Origin: Cedecea neteri
GTDB lineage: Bacteria > Pseudomonadota > Gammaproteobacteria > Enterobacterales > Enterobacteriaceae
Assembly: GCF_000757825.1 (NCBI RefSeq)
Contig: NZ_CP009451.1
Span: forward strand, 4,812,444-4,876,443
DNA length: 64,000 nucleotides
Reading direction: 5' to 3'
Shown: piece by piece, positions 1 to 7,984 of the stretch
Layout: every line of letters starts with the position of its first letter
How positions within the stretch are numbered: the first letter of the stretch is position 1
Notes under the pieces: generated by a model
Database searches by the model: none
Seen by the model: the letters and a program-made list of their open reading frames with translations, nothing else
Told to the model about the DNA's origin: nothing
Position numbers and translations under genes: made by a program

Positions 1-980
1 CCGTGGCGGCGCTGTTTGCGAATGACGGTGCGGCGCTTATTCTGACGCCGATTGTTATCGCCATGCTGCTGGCGCTGGGTTTCAGCCCTGGCGCTACGCT
101 AGCGTTTGTGATGGCCGCGGGTTTTATCGCCGACACCGCAAGCCTGCCGCTTATCGTCTCAAACCTGGTCAACATCGTCTCCGCCGACTTCTTCCAGATT
201 GGGTTCAGCGAATACGCATCGGTGATGGTGCCGGTCAATCTCGCGGCGATAGCGGCGACGCTTGCCATGCTGCATCTGTTTTTCCGCAAAGATATTCCAC
301 GGGTCTACGACCTTGGGCTGCTGAAAACGCCGGCCAGCGTCATCAAAGATCCGGCTACGTTTAAGGCGGGTTGGATCGTACTTGTGCTGTTGCTGGTGGG
401 TTTTTTTGCCCTGGAGCCGCTGGGGATCCCGGTCAGCGCGATTGCCGCAGTAGGGGCTCTGATTTTGCTGGCGGTGGCGAAAAAAGGGCATGCGATTAAT
501 ACCGGTAAGGTTCTGCGCGGAGCGCCCTGGCAGATTGTTGTTTTCTCGCTGGGGATGTACCTGGTGGTTTATGGCCTGCGTAATGCAGGTTTGACGGGGC
601 AGCTTTCCGGCGTCCTGAGCACCCTGGCCGGGCAGGGACTGTGGACGGCGACGCTGGGCACGGGTTTTATCACGGCGTTCCTGTCGTCCGTGATGAACAA
701 TATGCCCACGGTGCTGGTCGGGGCCTTATCCATTGAGGGCAGCAGCGCGGGCGGCGTTATCAAAGAGGCGATGATTTACGCCAACGTTATCGGCTGCGAT
801 CTTGGCCCTAAAATCACGCCGATCGGCAGTCTGGCTACGCTGCTGTGGCTGCACGTTCTTGCCCGGAAAAAGCTGACTATCGGCTGGGGCTACTACTTCC
901 GCACCGGTATTGTGATGACCATTCCAGTGCTGCTGGTGACGCTGGCCGCGCTTGCCATGCGTCTCTCTTTCTCTCACTGA
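1..980 (+). CDS. arsB: Arsenite efflux pump ArsB, 5' end outside window
   Basis: The inner-membrane arsenite/antimonite extruder. About 325 codons are present, reading in frame from base 3; the family is about 429 residues, so roughly the first 100 residues lie upstream of the window. The protein is very hydrophobic with repeated membrane helices and family segments such as [11 protein letters not shown] near the left edge and [13 protein letters not shown] around codons 230-242. It ends in TGA at 978-980, ten bases before arsC. ArsB works alone as a proton-coupled antiporter or with the ATPase ArsA as a pump; arsA is present but on the opposite strand 1 kb away, an unusual split. No arsR is visible, though one may lie upstream. 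Confidence 0.95.
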   Translation, partial: VAALFANDGAALILTPIVIAMLLALGFSPGATLAFVMAAGFIADTASLPLIVSNLVNIVSADFFQIGFSEYASVMVPVNLAAIAATLAMLHLFFRKDIPRVYDLGLLKTPASVIKDPATFKAGWIVLVLLLVGFFALEPLGIPVSAIAAVGALILLAVAKKGHAINTGKVLRGAPWQIVVFSLGMYLVVYGLRNAGLTGQLSGVLSTLAGQGLWTATLGTGFITAFLSSVMNNMPTVLVGALSIEGSSAGGVIKEAMIYANVIGCDLGPKITPIGSLATLLWLHVLARKKLTIGWGYYFRTGIVMTIPVLLVTLAALAMRLSFSH

Positions 981-990
981 GCCACCGACG

Positions 991-1419
991 ATGAGCAAAA
1001 TTACCCTTTACCACAATCCTGACTGTGGCACTTCCCGTAACACGTTGGCCATGATCCGCAACAGCGGGACGGAGCCCACGATTATCTATTACCTGGAAAC
1101 GCCTCCGTCACGCGAGGAACTTGCCGGGCTGCTTGCCGACATGGCGATTAGCGCCCGCGATCTGTTGCGTAAAAATGTTGAGCCTTATGAGAAGTTAGGG
1201 CTTGCGGAAGAGAAATTCAGCGACGAGCAGCTGATCGACTTTATGGTGCAGTACCCGCTGTTAATTAACCGGCCGATTGTGGTGACTGAGCGGGGGACGA
1301 GACTTTGCCGCCCTTCGGAACGCGTGCTGGATATTCTGCCTGAAGTGCAGCAGGGCGCGTTCAGCAAAGAGGACGGCGAGCAGGTAGTGGATGTGCGCGG
1401 CCAGCGGCTGAAACCATAA
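991..1419 (+). CDS. arsC: Glutaredoxin-coupled arsenate reductase ArsC
   Basis: Reduces arsenate to arsenite in the cytoplasm so that ArsB can export it. The product is 142 residues (family about 141). The catalytic cysteine is Cys12 in the N-terminal HNPDCGTSRN motif, and the three arginines that bind the oxyanion in the R773 enzyme are conserved at 60, 94 and 107. The start ATG at 991 follows the arsB stop by ten bases, so the two are very likely cotranscribed; an upstream in-frame ATG at 952 lies inside arsB and would add a non-homologous leader. No frame damage is seen. Confidence 0.96.
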   Translation: MSKITLYHNPDCGTSRNTLAMIRNSGTEPTIIYYLETPPSREELAGLLADMAISARDLLRKNVEPYEKLGLAEEKFSDEQLIDFMVQYPLLINRPIVVTERGTRLCRPSERVLDILPEVQQGAFSKEDGEQVVDVRGQRLKP

Positions 1420-1460
1420 AACCCGCTTGAAACCGAAAAAGGAAAGGGTAGAATGCCTTC

Positions 1461-1521
1461 GCAAGGTGATGGCGTTCCACCTTCCCCAACCGCCTCGTTC
1501 GGAGGCTGATGACGCCTGGTA
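1461..1521 (+). promoter_or_regulatory. Fluoride riboswitch (crcB motif)
   Basis: The sequence carries the conserved blocks of the crcB RNA in order: ggtgatggcgttccacc at about 1465-1481, aaccgcc at about 1488-1494, and ctgatgacgcctg at about 1507-1519. It lies about 100 bases upstream of the crcB start, in the untranslated leader of a fluoride channel gene, which is the expected arrangement. In the known class, fluoride binding stabilises a pseudoknot that lets expression proceed. Recognised by motif, not by a covariance search. Confidence 0.93.
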
Positions 1522-1622
1522 TGACTCTTTTAATCCAAGAGGCATGTCAGGCTGGTCAACGTTTACCCCCCCGGCTCTGCATGCTTCCCTGACCGTATCG
1601 ATAAGATAGTTTTGAGGAAAAT

Positions 1623-2000
1623 ATGGTTAAACCACTTTTTGCAGTTATTGTTGGTGGCTCGGCAGGGTGCGTTATTCGCTGGCTGCTTGCGTTACGTCTT
1701 AACGGCCTTTTTCCTCAGTTGCCTCTCGGCACGCTGACGGTCAACCTGCTGGCCGGGTTGATCATTGGCGGCGCGCTGGCTTTCTTTCTGCGCCAGCCGC
1801 AGCTTGATCCCACCTGGAAGCTGCTGATAACCACCGGCCTGTGCGGCGGAATGAGCACCTTCTCAACCTTTTCCGTTGAGCTATTTTCGCTGCTGCAGGG
1901 CGGAAATTATGTCTGGGCGATGGCGTCCGTCTTTGCCCACGTGTTTGGCTCGCTTCTGATGACGGCGGTGGGCTTTTTTGTGATAAATGCCGTGATGTAA
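1623..2000 (+). CDS. crcB: Fluoride channel CrcB/Fluc
   Basis: A small membrane protein of 125 residues that forms the dual-topology dimeric fluoride channel and lets toxic fluoride leave the cell. It has four hydrophobic segments and the family signatures GGSAGCVIRW near the N-terminus, GTLTVNL around residue 40 and the GGMSTFSTFS loop around residues 75-84 (E. coli CrcB is 127 residues). The ATG at 1623 has a purine-rich aggaaaat stretch just before it. It is preceded by a fluoride riboswitch, so its control is evident. It sits between the two arms of the arsenic gene block, so fluoride and arsenic defences are neighbours. Confidence 0.95.
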   Translation: MVKPLFAVIVGGSAGCVIRWLLALRLNGLFPQLPLGTLTVNLLAGLIIGGALAFFLRQPQLDPTWKLLITTGLCGGMSTFSTFSVELFSLLQGGNYVWAMASVFAHVFGSLLMTAVGFFVINAVM

Positions 2001-2005
2001 AAAAT

Positions 2006-2030
2006 ACGGACTCAGGCTGCCTGAGTCCGT
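2006..2030. terminator. Bidirectional terminator between crcB and arsA
   Basis: A perfect 11-bp stem (acggactcagg / cctgagtccgt) with a 3-base loop, with A residues on the left and a T-rich stretch on the right. It lies between the convergent crcB and arsA stops and can serve both strands. Confidence 0.85.
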
Positions 2031-2044
2031 TCTTCCTTATCAGG

Positions 2045-3814
2045 TTAGTTCTGGCCGGTTAGCTTCTTCAGCCGTTCAATGCCGACAGGCTCCTCATGCT
2101 GAAGCGGCGTAAGGGCGATGCGCCTCGCATGAACGTTTTGGATTTCCTGAATAATCGGCCTTTCCCTTTCGGCCCGGGCCTCGAGCAGCGGCGAAGTAGG
2201 CTGCGCGGCGGCAATACTGTTATTAATCACCCATGCCCAGGGTTCAATCTCCGCTCGCCGCAGATCGTCCTGCAGGCTAGCGGCCTCCAGCATCGGCGTG
2301 GTTTCCGCCAGCGTGACTATAATCACCTTCGTTTGCTCAGGATCTCGCAGTTGCATCATCGGGGTGAGATATCGCTCTTCGGTGCTGCCCATCTGGCGAA
2401 CCATCTCTTTGTGATAGTTACCTGAGGCGTCCAGCAGCAAAAGCGTGTGCCCGGTCGGAGCGGTATCCATAATAACGAACCGATCGTTCGCCTCTTTAAT
2501 GACGCGCGAGAAAGCCTGGAATACCGCAATTTCCTCGGTACACGGGGAGCGAAGGTCCTCTTCTAACACGGCGCGTCCTGCTTCATCGAGATCTTTGCCC
2601 TGGTTGTCCATCACAAAGCGGCGATAACGCTCGGTTTCTGCTTTAGGATCGATTCTGCTGACCGTGAGGCCGGGCATCGCATCCGCAAGGGTATAAGAAA
2701 GATGCGCGGCCGGATCGGAGGTCGTCAGATGTACGCTGTGCCCCCGGCTTGCCAGCGAGACGGCAAGCGCGGCGGCAAGAGTGGTTTTTCCTACGCCGCC
2801 TTTACCCATCGTCATTACCAGGCCTTTCCCGGCGAGGCTTAATTCGTCTACTAAAGTAGACAGCGGAGGCAGGGCGAGATCGTTCGGGAGAACCACCGCG
2901 TTAAAACCGGCGATCTTCTCTTCCTCTGGATTCAGTAATGCCCTTAGCGCACCCACCCCAACCAGGTTAAACGACTTCAGCGGCAGCTTAGTTTGTGGCA
3001 GAGACATTAGGTTTGCAGGCATTTCGCTCAGGGCTTTTTCTTCTCGCGCCAGAATGCTTTGCGCCAGCGGGTCGTGCTCAGATAATCGAGGCGTGAGAAC
3101 GCCGTTGATGGCGAGATGCTGGTGCTTTAAGCCCAGGTGATAAAGCTCGTCGTGGGTATGTGAAACTTCTTTTAACGTGGAGGTCTGTGCGCGGGCGACT
3201 AACACCAGACGAGTCAAATTTTCATCCGCCAGGGCGGTGACAGCATCTGCATACTGATGCTGCTGTTTTTCAAGGCCCACCAGCGGGCCAAGGTTTGCCG
3301 CCGCGTCCGGGTTGGCCTCCAGATAACCGCTCCATGCGCCCGGCAGTTCGAGCATGCGGATTGTGTGCCCGGTTGGCGCCGTGTCGAAAACAATGTGCTG
3401 GTATTTCTCGCGCAATATTTCGCTGGTCAATAGCGCGGTGAACTCGTCAAAAGCGGCAATTTCGGTCGTGCAGGAGCCTGAAAGCTGCTCTTCTATGCTG
3501 CGCACAACCTCTGCCGGCATCTGGTCTCGTACCGGATTAAGGACCCTGTCGCGATAGGCCTGTGCGGCCGCGAGCGGGTCGACTTCCATCGCATCAAGGC
3601 CCGGCGCTTGTGCCACGGCAACGATTCGATGTCCGATCTGCTGATTGAACACCTGACCCACGTTTGAAGCCGGATCGGTACTTACCAGCAGCGTGCGTTT
3701 GCCGCTGTCGGCAAGCCGGACGGCGGTAGCGCAGGCCAGCGAAGTTTTGCCCACGCCGCCTTTGCCGGTAAAGAAAATAAACTGGGGTATGTCGATTAAG
3801 AAAGACATTGGCAT
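2045..3814 (-). CDS. arsA: Arsenite-stimulated ATPase ArsA
   Basis: Soluble ATPase that drives arsenite export through ArsB. The 589 residues match the plasmid R773 protein (583). Two homologous ATPase halves are seen: a P-loop FFTGKGGVGKTS near residue 20 and a second MGKGGVGKTTLAAAL near residue 340, each followed by an LLVSTDPAS or LTTSDPAAH element and a DTAPTGHT signal-transduction motif. The ATG at 3814 is chosen because an aggag ribosome site lies six bases ahead and because upstream codons of the longer open frame overlap arsD and have no family similarity. It follows arsD by 19 bases, so arsD-arsA form one unit on this strand. Confidence 0.95.
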   Translation of the reverse strand: MPMSFLIDIPQFIFFTGKGGVGKTSLACATAVRLADSGKRTLLVSTDPASNVGQVFNQQIGHRIVAVAQAPGLDAMEVDPLAAAQAYRDRVLNPVRDQMPAEVVRSIEEQLSGSCTTEIAAFDEFTALLTSEILREKYQHIVFDTAPTGHTIRMLELPGAWSGYLEANPDAAANLGPLVGLEKQQHQYADAVTALADENLTRLVLVARAQTSTLKEVSHTHDELYHLGLKHQHLAINGVLTPRLSEHDPLAQSILAREEKALSEMPANLMSLPQTKLPLKSFNLVGVGALRALLNPEEEKIAGFNAVVLPNDLALPPLSTLVDELSLAGKGLVMTMGKGGVGKTTLAAALAVSLASRGHSVHLTTSDPAAHLSYTLADAMPGLTVSRIDPKAETERYRRFVMDNQGKDLDEAGRAVLEEDLRSPCTEEIAVFQAFSRVIKEANDRFVIMDTAPTGHTLLLLDASGNYHKEMVRQMGSTEERYLTPMMQLRDPEQTKVIIVTLAETTPMLEAASLQDDLRRAEIEPWAWVINNSIAAAQPTSPLLEARAERERPIIQEIQNVHARRIALTPLQHEEPVGIERLKKLTGQN

Positions 3815-3833
3815 GATTTGCTCCTGAAATAAA

Positions 3834-4196
3834 TTATGGCAGACGGGGAATTGTGCAACAGCCGGGCTCCGTGCCGTGCTGCTCCCAGTCCTGAGAAAAA
3901 GGAACGTCTGCCCAGCGGGCCAGATCCGCTCGCGCGGGACGCTGGCCTGACATCGCCAGGACGCCATCCACCAGGACAACGGGCAGCGCGTTCGAACCCA
4001 CGTCATTCAGGATGTTTTTCACGATGGGATTGTTGATAAAACTGGCGGGATTTTTCGCCAGATTATAACGCTGAAGAGCAATTCCGTTTTGCTTCGCCCA
4101 GTCGAGGTCGGCGCTCCACTGCAGGTCTGTTTGCTGCACGTTCACGCTGCTGGTCGCGCAGCACCCGGCAGCTTCATAAATTTCAATTCTGGACAT
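3834..4196 (-). CDS. arsD: Arsenic metallochaperone ArsD, variant metal site
   Basis: ArsD delivers trivalent arsenic to ArsA and was first described as a weak repressor of ars operons. The product is 120 residues, the same as R773 ArsD, and shares the VVLVDGVLAMSGQRPARADLARW stretch region (residues about 80-102). Cys12-Cys13 are present and a second Cys-Cys pair is at 113-114 near the C-terminus. The third thiol of the transfer site, Cys18 in R773, is valine here, and the terminal CC pair of R773 is absent. The start at 4196 has a gagg site eight bases upstream. Encoded directly upstream of arsA. Confidence 0.92.
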   Translation of the reverse strand: MSRIEIYEAAGCCATSSVNVQQTDLQWSADLDWAKQNGIALQRYNLAKNPASFINNPIVKNILNDVGSNALPVVLVDGVLAMSGQRPARADLARWADVPFSQDWEQHGTEPGCCTIPRLP

Positions 4197-4270
4197 GTTG
4201 TTTGCCTCAAGAGTAAGCCACAAAGCGTGGTACTGAGGTAAACGAACGAAGAGAGGAAAGGATGCAAAAA

Positions 4271-4816
4271 TTAATGCATTTTTTTATGGCAGCAGACGGG
4301 GGAGGTTTCATCCGCTTCAATGCCACACAGCTCGACCAACTTTTCCTTCAGGCTGAGTCTCGCCCGCAGTAGCCTGGATTTAAGCGCGCTAAGCGTCAGG
4401 TTCAGTTCATCGGCAATTTCCTGCTGAGGGCGGCGAGAAATATCGCACTGTTCAATCAGCCATGCCGCATCAGCCGGGAGAGCCTGGAGCGTTTCCGGCA
4501 GGCATGGTGCTAATAACGACACCGGCTCATCTCCGGTATCTTCGCGAGTGAGCTCTGCGGGAATTTCAACGAACGTTTTTCCCAGACGATGCTCGTCAAT
4601 CAGCAGATTTCGGGCCGCACGGTAGAGCCAGGAGAGCGGGTAATCCATCTCACAAAATGTTTCTGCGTTTGCCCGTGCTTTTAAAAACAGCTCCTGCAGG
4701 AGGTCTGCGGCTTTGTCCGGATCGGCGGTTTTTGCCAGCAGGAAGTGATAAAGCTCTGCCTGATGCTGAAGCCAGAACGGCGTCATGCAGGTGTTGAAGG
4801 CTTTTATCGCAGGCAT
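4271..4816 (-). CDS. ECF-type RNA polymerase sigma factor (SigZ-like) beside arsDA
   Basis: A 181-residue two-domain sigma factor. Region 2 is seen around residues 10-75 (LYHFLLAKTADPDKAADLLQ and the promoter-melting PLSWLYRAARNLLID), and region 4 with its helix-turn-helix around 120-165 (PQQEIADELNLTLSALKSRL). The C-terminus carries a lone cysteine (LCGIE) and then a Cys-Cys-His near the end, a feature also common in SigZ-type factors. The ATG at 4816 follows a gagaggg ribosome site; the open frame extends further upstream without family similarity. It lies 74 bases upstream of arsD on the same strand, so it may control the arsDA unit. No anti-sigma gene is visible next to it. Confidence 0.85.
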   Translation of the reverse strand: MPAIKAFNTCMTPFWLQHQAELYHFLLAKTADPDKAADLLQELFLKARANAETFCEMDYPLSWLYRAARNLLIDEHRLGKTFVEIPAELTREDTGDEPVSLLAPCLPETLQALPADAAWLIEQCDISRRPQQEIADELNLTLSALKSRLLRARLSLKEKLVELCGIEADETSPVCCHKKMH

Positions 4817-4904
4817 GTTTTTCCCTCTCAATAAAGACGGAAATAGCATAACGCAGTTTGGAACGAGGCTGAAAGCAAACTGGAAGATAGTGCGAATTTG
4901 AAGG

Positions 4905-5061
4905 TCTGGATTTTGTTCTGGAAGATGGTGGCGGGGGAAGGATGATCGCGCGGCGCGCGTTCTCACTGGCGTGAGTCGAACCTTAATCGAAGCTTTTCGT
5001 CCTTCCCCGACGGGAATCTGGAAGATTGTGTAAGCTTTTGGCTTTGGATTTGTTCTGAAGA
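4905..5061 (-). repeat. rtT-like repeat after the second tRNA-Tyr gene
   Basis: The stretch at 4905-4943 repeats, with few differences, the sequence at 5044-5080 that runs into the tRNA-Tyr 3' end, including the terminal tggtggcgggggaagga. This is the arrangement of the E. coli tyrT locus, where copies of the tRNA 3' end start each rtT repeat. The unit is about 140 bases. Part of it can fold, since gggggaagga near 4933 faces tccttccccg near 5001. Confidence 0.7.
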
Positions 5062-5146
<85 letters not shown>

Positions 5147-5162
5147 AGGGGTAGTGCTTTGA

Positions 5163-5275
5163 ATTGTCAGATGGTGCTGGTGGAAGGATTATTCGTCGCT
5201 TCACTTCTCACCCTTCCCGATAAGTGAAAACATTGCTTCATCTCATCGGTATTACCACATCGCTGTGGTGAATAA
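5163..5275 (-). repeat. Spacer with degenerate rtT-like tRNA-end repeat
   Basis: The spacer between the two tRNA genes contains a worn copy of the tRNA 3' end (agatggtgctggtggaagga at about 5170-5189) followed by a cacccttcccgat element near 5210 that resembles the cgtccttccccgac element of the downstream repeat. It appears to be a diverged rtT unit. Confidence 0.5.
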
Positions 5276-5360
<85 letters not shown>

Positions 5361-5408
5361 ACGGGGTAATGCTTTTTACTGGCCTGCTTCGCTGCGGAAG
5401 CGGGGCGC

Positions 5409-5436
5409 ATCATATCAAATGAAGCGCCGCTGTAAA
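5409..5436 (-). promoter_or_regulatory. tyrTV promoter with stringent discriminator
   Basis: On the minus strand, TTTACA (5436-5431) and TATGAT (5414-5409) are 16 bases apart, followed by the GC-rich discriminator GCGCCCCGC. This matches the E. coli tyrT promoter almost base for base, a classic target of ppGpp control. Confidence 0.88.
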
Positions 5437-5517
5437 GCACTCACTTTAAGAAAATGAATCGTTTGCCGATTTTTTACGCGCAGCGCCTTAAAGCTAACCA
5501 ATTCATTTTCCGTGTGA

Positions 5518-6360
5518 TTACAGAATGATCGTGCGGTTGCCATAGACGAAGACGCGCTGCGCCAGCACTTCGTACAGGGCTCGGCTCAGCACGTTTTTCT
5601 CTACGTCACGCCCGGCACGCATCATGTCGTCGGCGGTGTAGGTGTGATCGACGTGAATCACGTCCTGCATGATGATCGGACCTTCGTCCAAATTATCATT
5701 AACGTAATGCGCGGTAGCGCCGATAATCTTCACGCCGCGTTCATAGGCCTGGTGATAGGGACGTGCGCCAATAAATGCCGGCAGGAACGAGTGGTGGATA
5801 TTGATAATCTGGTTCGGGAAACGGGCGACAAATTCAGGCGTTAGTACCCGCATGTATTTTGCCAGCACCACGTAGTCCGGCTTGTGCGCGTCAATCGCGT
5901 CGGCCATTTGCATATCATGTTCTTCGCGGGTCATGCCTTCATGGCTGACTAGCTGGAACGGGATATCAAAACGTTCCACTAAGGTACGTAGCGTTTCGTG
6001 GTTGCCGATGACGGCGGCAATTTCTACGTCCAGGCCGCCGTAGGTGGCTTTCATCAGCAGATCGCCAAGGCAGTGGGCCTCTTTGGTGACCAGAATGACA
6101 ATGCGGCGGCGGCCTGCAGGCGTGAGTTCACGAATCGAACCTTCCGGCAGCGCGCTGTCCAGGTCCGCCATCAGCGTGTTGTCGTTGAAAATGCCTTCAA
6201 GCTCGGTACGCATAAAGAAGCGGCCGGTACGATGATCGACAAATTCATTGTTCTGAACGATATTGAGTTCGTGTTTGTAGCAAATATTGGTGATTCGCGC
6301 GATGAGACCCTTTTGATCGGGGCAGATTGTGCGGAGAACTTTACGTTGTAATGCCTGCAT
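5518..6360 (-). CDS. purU: Formyltetrahydrofolate deformylase PurU
   Basis: Hydrolyses 10-formyltetrahydrofolate to formate and tetrahydrofolate, supplying formate to the PurT step of purine synthesis and balancing one-carbon pools. It is 280 residues, the same as E. coli. An ACT domain occupies about residues 5-85 (RTICPDQKGLIARIT) and a formyltransferase fold about 88-280, with the folate-site IINIHHSFLPAFIGA segment and the downstream GATAHYVNDNLDEGPI segment containing the catalytic aspartate. It lies downstream of tyrTV in the opposite sense of reading order to ychJ, as in E. coli. Confidence 0.97.
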   Translation of the reverse strand: MQALQRKVLRTICPDQKGLIARITNICYKHELNIVQNNEFVDHRTGRFFMRTELEGIFNDNTLMADLDSALPEGSIRELTPAGRRRIVILVTKEAHCLGDLLMKATYGGLDVEIAAVIGNHETLRTLVERFDIPFQLVSHEGMTREEHDMQMADAIDAHKPDYVVLAKYMRVLTPEFVARFPNQIINIHHSFLPAFIGARPYHQAYERGVKIIGATAHYVNDNLDEGPIIMQDVIHVDHTYTADDMMRAGRDVEKNVLSRALYEVLAQRVFVYGNRTIIL

Positions 6361-6423
6361 GAAGAGAGAAATCCTGTTGAACGGTGTTTGCGAAACAATA
6401 ATGCTGTTATGCAGTGAAGGCTA

Positions 6424-6879
6424 TCACCCGCAGCATTTTTTATATTTTTTACCTGAACCGCAAGGGCAGGGGTCATTACGACCGAACTGCGGGCGGAGGC
6501 CGTCGATATAATACCATTGGCCGCTTTCCCTGACGAAACGGGAACGTTCAATGATGGCGCTTTGCTTGCCGTTCTCACGAAAACGAGCAACGAAACTGAC
6601 GTATCCTTCGTGGGCATCTTTGCCTTCGGCCTCTTCGTATATCGTCAGGCCGAGCCATTCCGTCTCGCCAAAACCGTTGGATATTTCTGAATTTAAGGAC
6701 GGACGGCGGCAGCTTTCATGCCAGCTCGATACCAGATAGTCGGCATCTTGTTTCACAAAAGCGGTATAACGAGAGCGCATAAGCTGTGATGGGCGTTGCG
6801 GATGCTGGCCGGCGCTTAGGTAAGGCTGACAACATAAGCTATACTCCAAACCGCTGCCACAGGGACAAAGTTGCAACAT
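6424..6879 (-). CDS. ychJ: SEC-C motif protein YchJ (UPF0225)
   Basis: A 151-residue protein with a zinc-binding SEC-C motif at each end: [13 protein letters not shown] at about residues 5-17 and [13 protein letters not shown] at the C-terminus. The middle is a YchJ domain with an NTF2-like fold. The molecular role is not established. It lies 63 bases upstream of purU on the same strand and is divergent from rssA. Confidence 0.95.
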   Translation of the reverse strand: MLQLCPCGSGLEYSLCCQPYLSAGQHPQRPSQLMRSRYTAFVKQDADYLVSSWHESCRRPSLNSEISNGFGETEWLGLTIYEEAEGKDAHEGYVSFVARFRENGKQSAIIERSRFVRESGQWYYIDGLRPQFGRNDPCPCGSGKKYKKCCG

Positions 6880-6994
6880 TACATCTCCAGGAAAAAAATA
6901 AACGGCGTCAATAACACTACGGCAGCGCTTATGTTAACTGAGCAGTGGCGTTGGCGTCACGGAGTGATTACCGGGGAAGATTGACCGAGGCGTG

Positions 6995-7903
6995 ATGAGA
7001 CAGGTAAAGATCGGCCTGGCATTAGGGTCGGGTGCTGCAAAAGGATGGGCGCACATTGGCGTTATCAATGCGTTAAAAAAAGCAGGGATCCAGATTGATG
7101 TCGTGGCAGGGTGTTCCGTCGGCGCGCTGGTCGGTGCCGCCTATGCCAGCCAGCGGTTGCCGGTAATGGAACGCTGGGTACGATCGTTTAGCTACTGGGA
7201 CGTTCTGCGTCTGATGGACCTGTCCTGGAGCCGCGGGGGCCTGCTTCGCGGTGAGCGCGTATTCAACAACGTTCGTAAAATCATCCCGGAAACGGCTATT
7301 GAAGGCTGCGGCCTGAGATTTGGCGCCGTGGCGACCAACCTCAGCACCGGGCGAGAGCTGTGGTTTACCGACGGCGATTTACATCAGGCTATTCGCGCCT
7401 CTTGCAGCATGCCGGGGCTTTTGTCGCCGGTTGCACATAATGGTTACTGGCTGGTGGACGGAGCGATAGTTAATCCTGTGCCGATTTCCCTGACTCGTGC
7501 CCTGGGCGCGGATATCGTTATTGCGGTAGATTTGCAGCATGACGCGCACCTGATGCAGCAAGATTTGCTGTCGGTGAACATGACGCCATCGGCCGATGAG
7601 CCGTTGGCGCAGGCTACTTCCTGGCGCGGCCGCCTGCGCGAGCGTCTGGGGAAAATGACGCATCGCCGGGCTAACGTGACGCCGACCGCGATGGAAATCA
7701 TGACGACCTCTATTCAGGTGCTGGAAAATCGTCTTAAGCGCAACCGAATGGCTGGCGATCCTCCTGATATCCTTCTGCAACCGTTTTGCCCGCAAATCTC
7801 TACGCTTGACTTTCACCGCGCCTCAGAAGCTATTGCGGCGGGCAGTCTGGCGGTTGAGAAAAAAATGGATGAGCTATTACCTCTGGTTCGTACACATGTT
7901 TAA
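6995..7903 (+). CDS. rssA: Patatin-like phospholipase family protein RssA
   Basis: A 302-residue patatin-fold protein, cotranscribed with rssB; its own substrate is not known. The patatin signatures are in place: glycine-rich oxyanion element LGSGAAKG at about residues 10-17, nucleophile serine in GCSVG near 41, and the catalytic aspartate in DGA near 153. The ATG at 6995 is chosen over the overlapping GTG at 6992 because E. coli RssA begins MRKIKIG, matching MRQVKIG here. Confidence 0.95.
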   Translation: MRQVKIGLALGSGAAKGWAHIGVINALKKAGIQIDVVAGCSVGALVGAAYASQRLPVMERWVRSFSYWDVLRLMDLSWSRGGLLRGERVFNNVRKIIPETAIEGCGLRFGAVATNLSTGRELWFTDGDLHQAIRASCSMPGLLSPVAHNGYWLVDGAIVNPVPISLTRALGADIVIAVDLQHDAHLMQQDLLSVNMTPSADEPLAQATSWRGRLRERLGKMTHRRANVTPTAMEIMTTSIQVLENRLKRNRMAGDPPDILLQPFCPQISTLDFHRASEAIAAGSLAVEKKMDELLPLVRTHV

Positions 7904-7984
7904 GTTTGTACTTAAACCATTTCTGACAGGCGCTCGTTGCGATACCGTGCCACTATTGAATTATTGCCAGGCAGAGGAAAACGC

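Noticed and set aside
3815..4006. 64-codon N-terminal extension of ArsA
   Set aside because: It overlaps arsD in another frame and lacks similarity; the ATG at 3814 has a good ribosome site.
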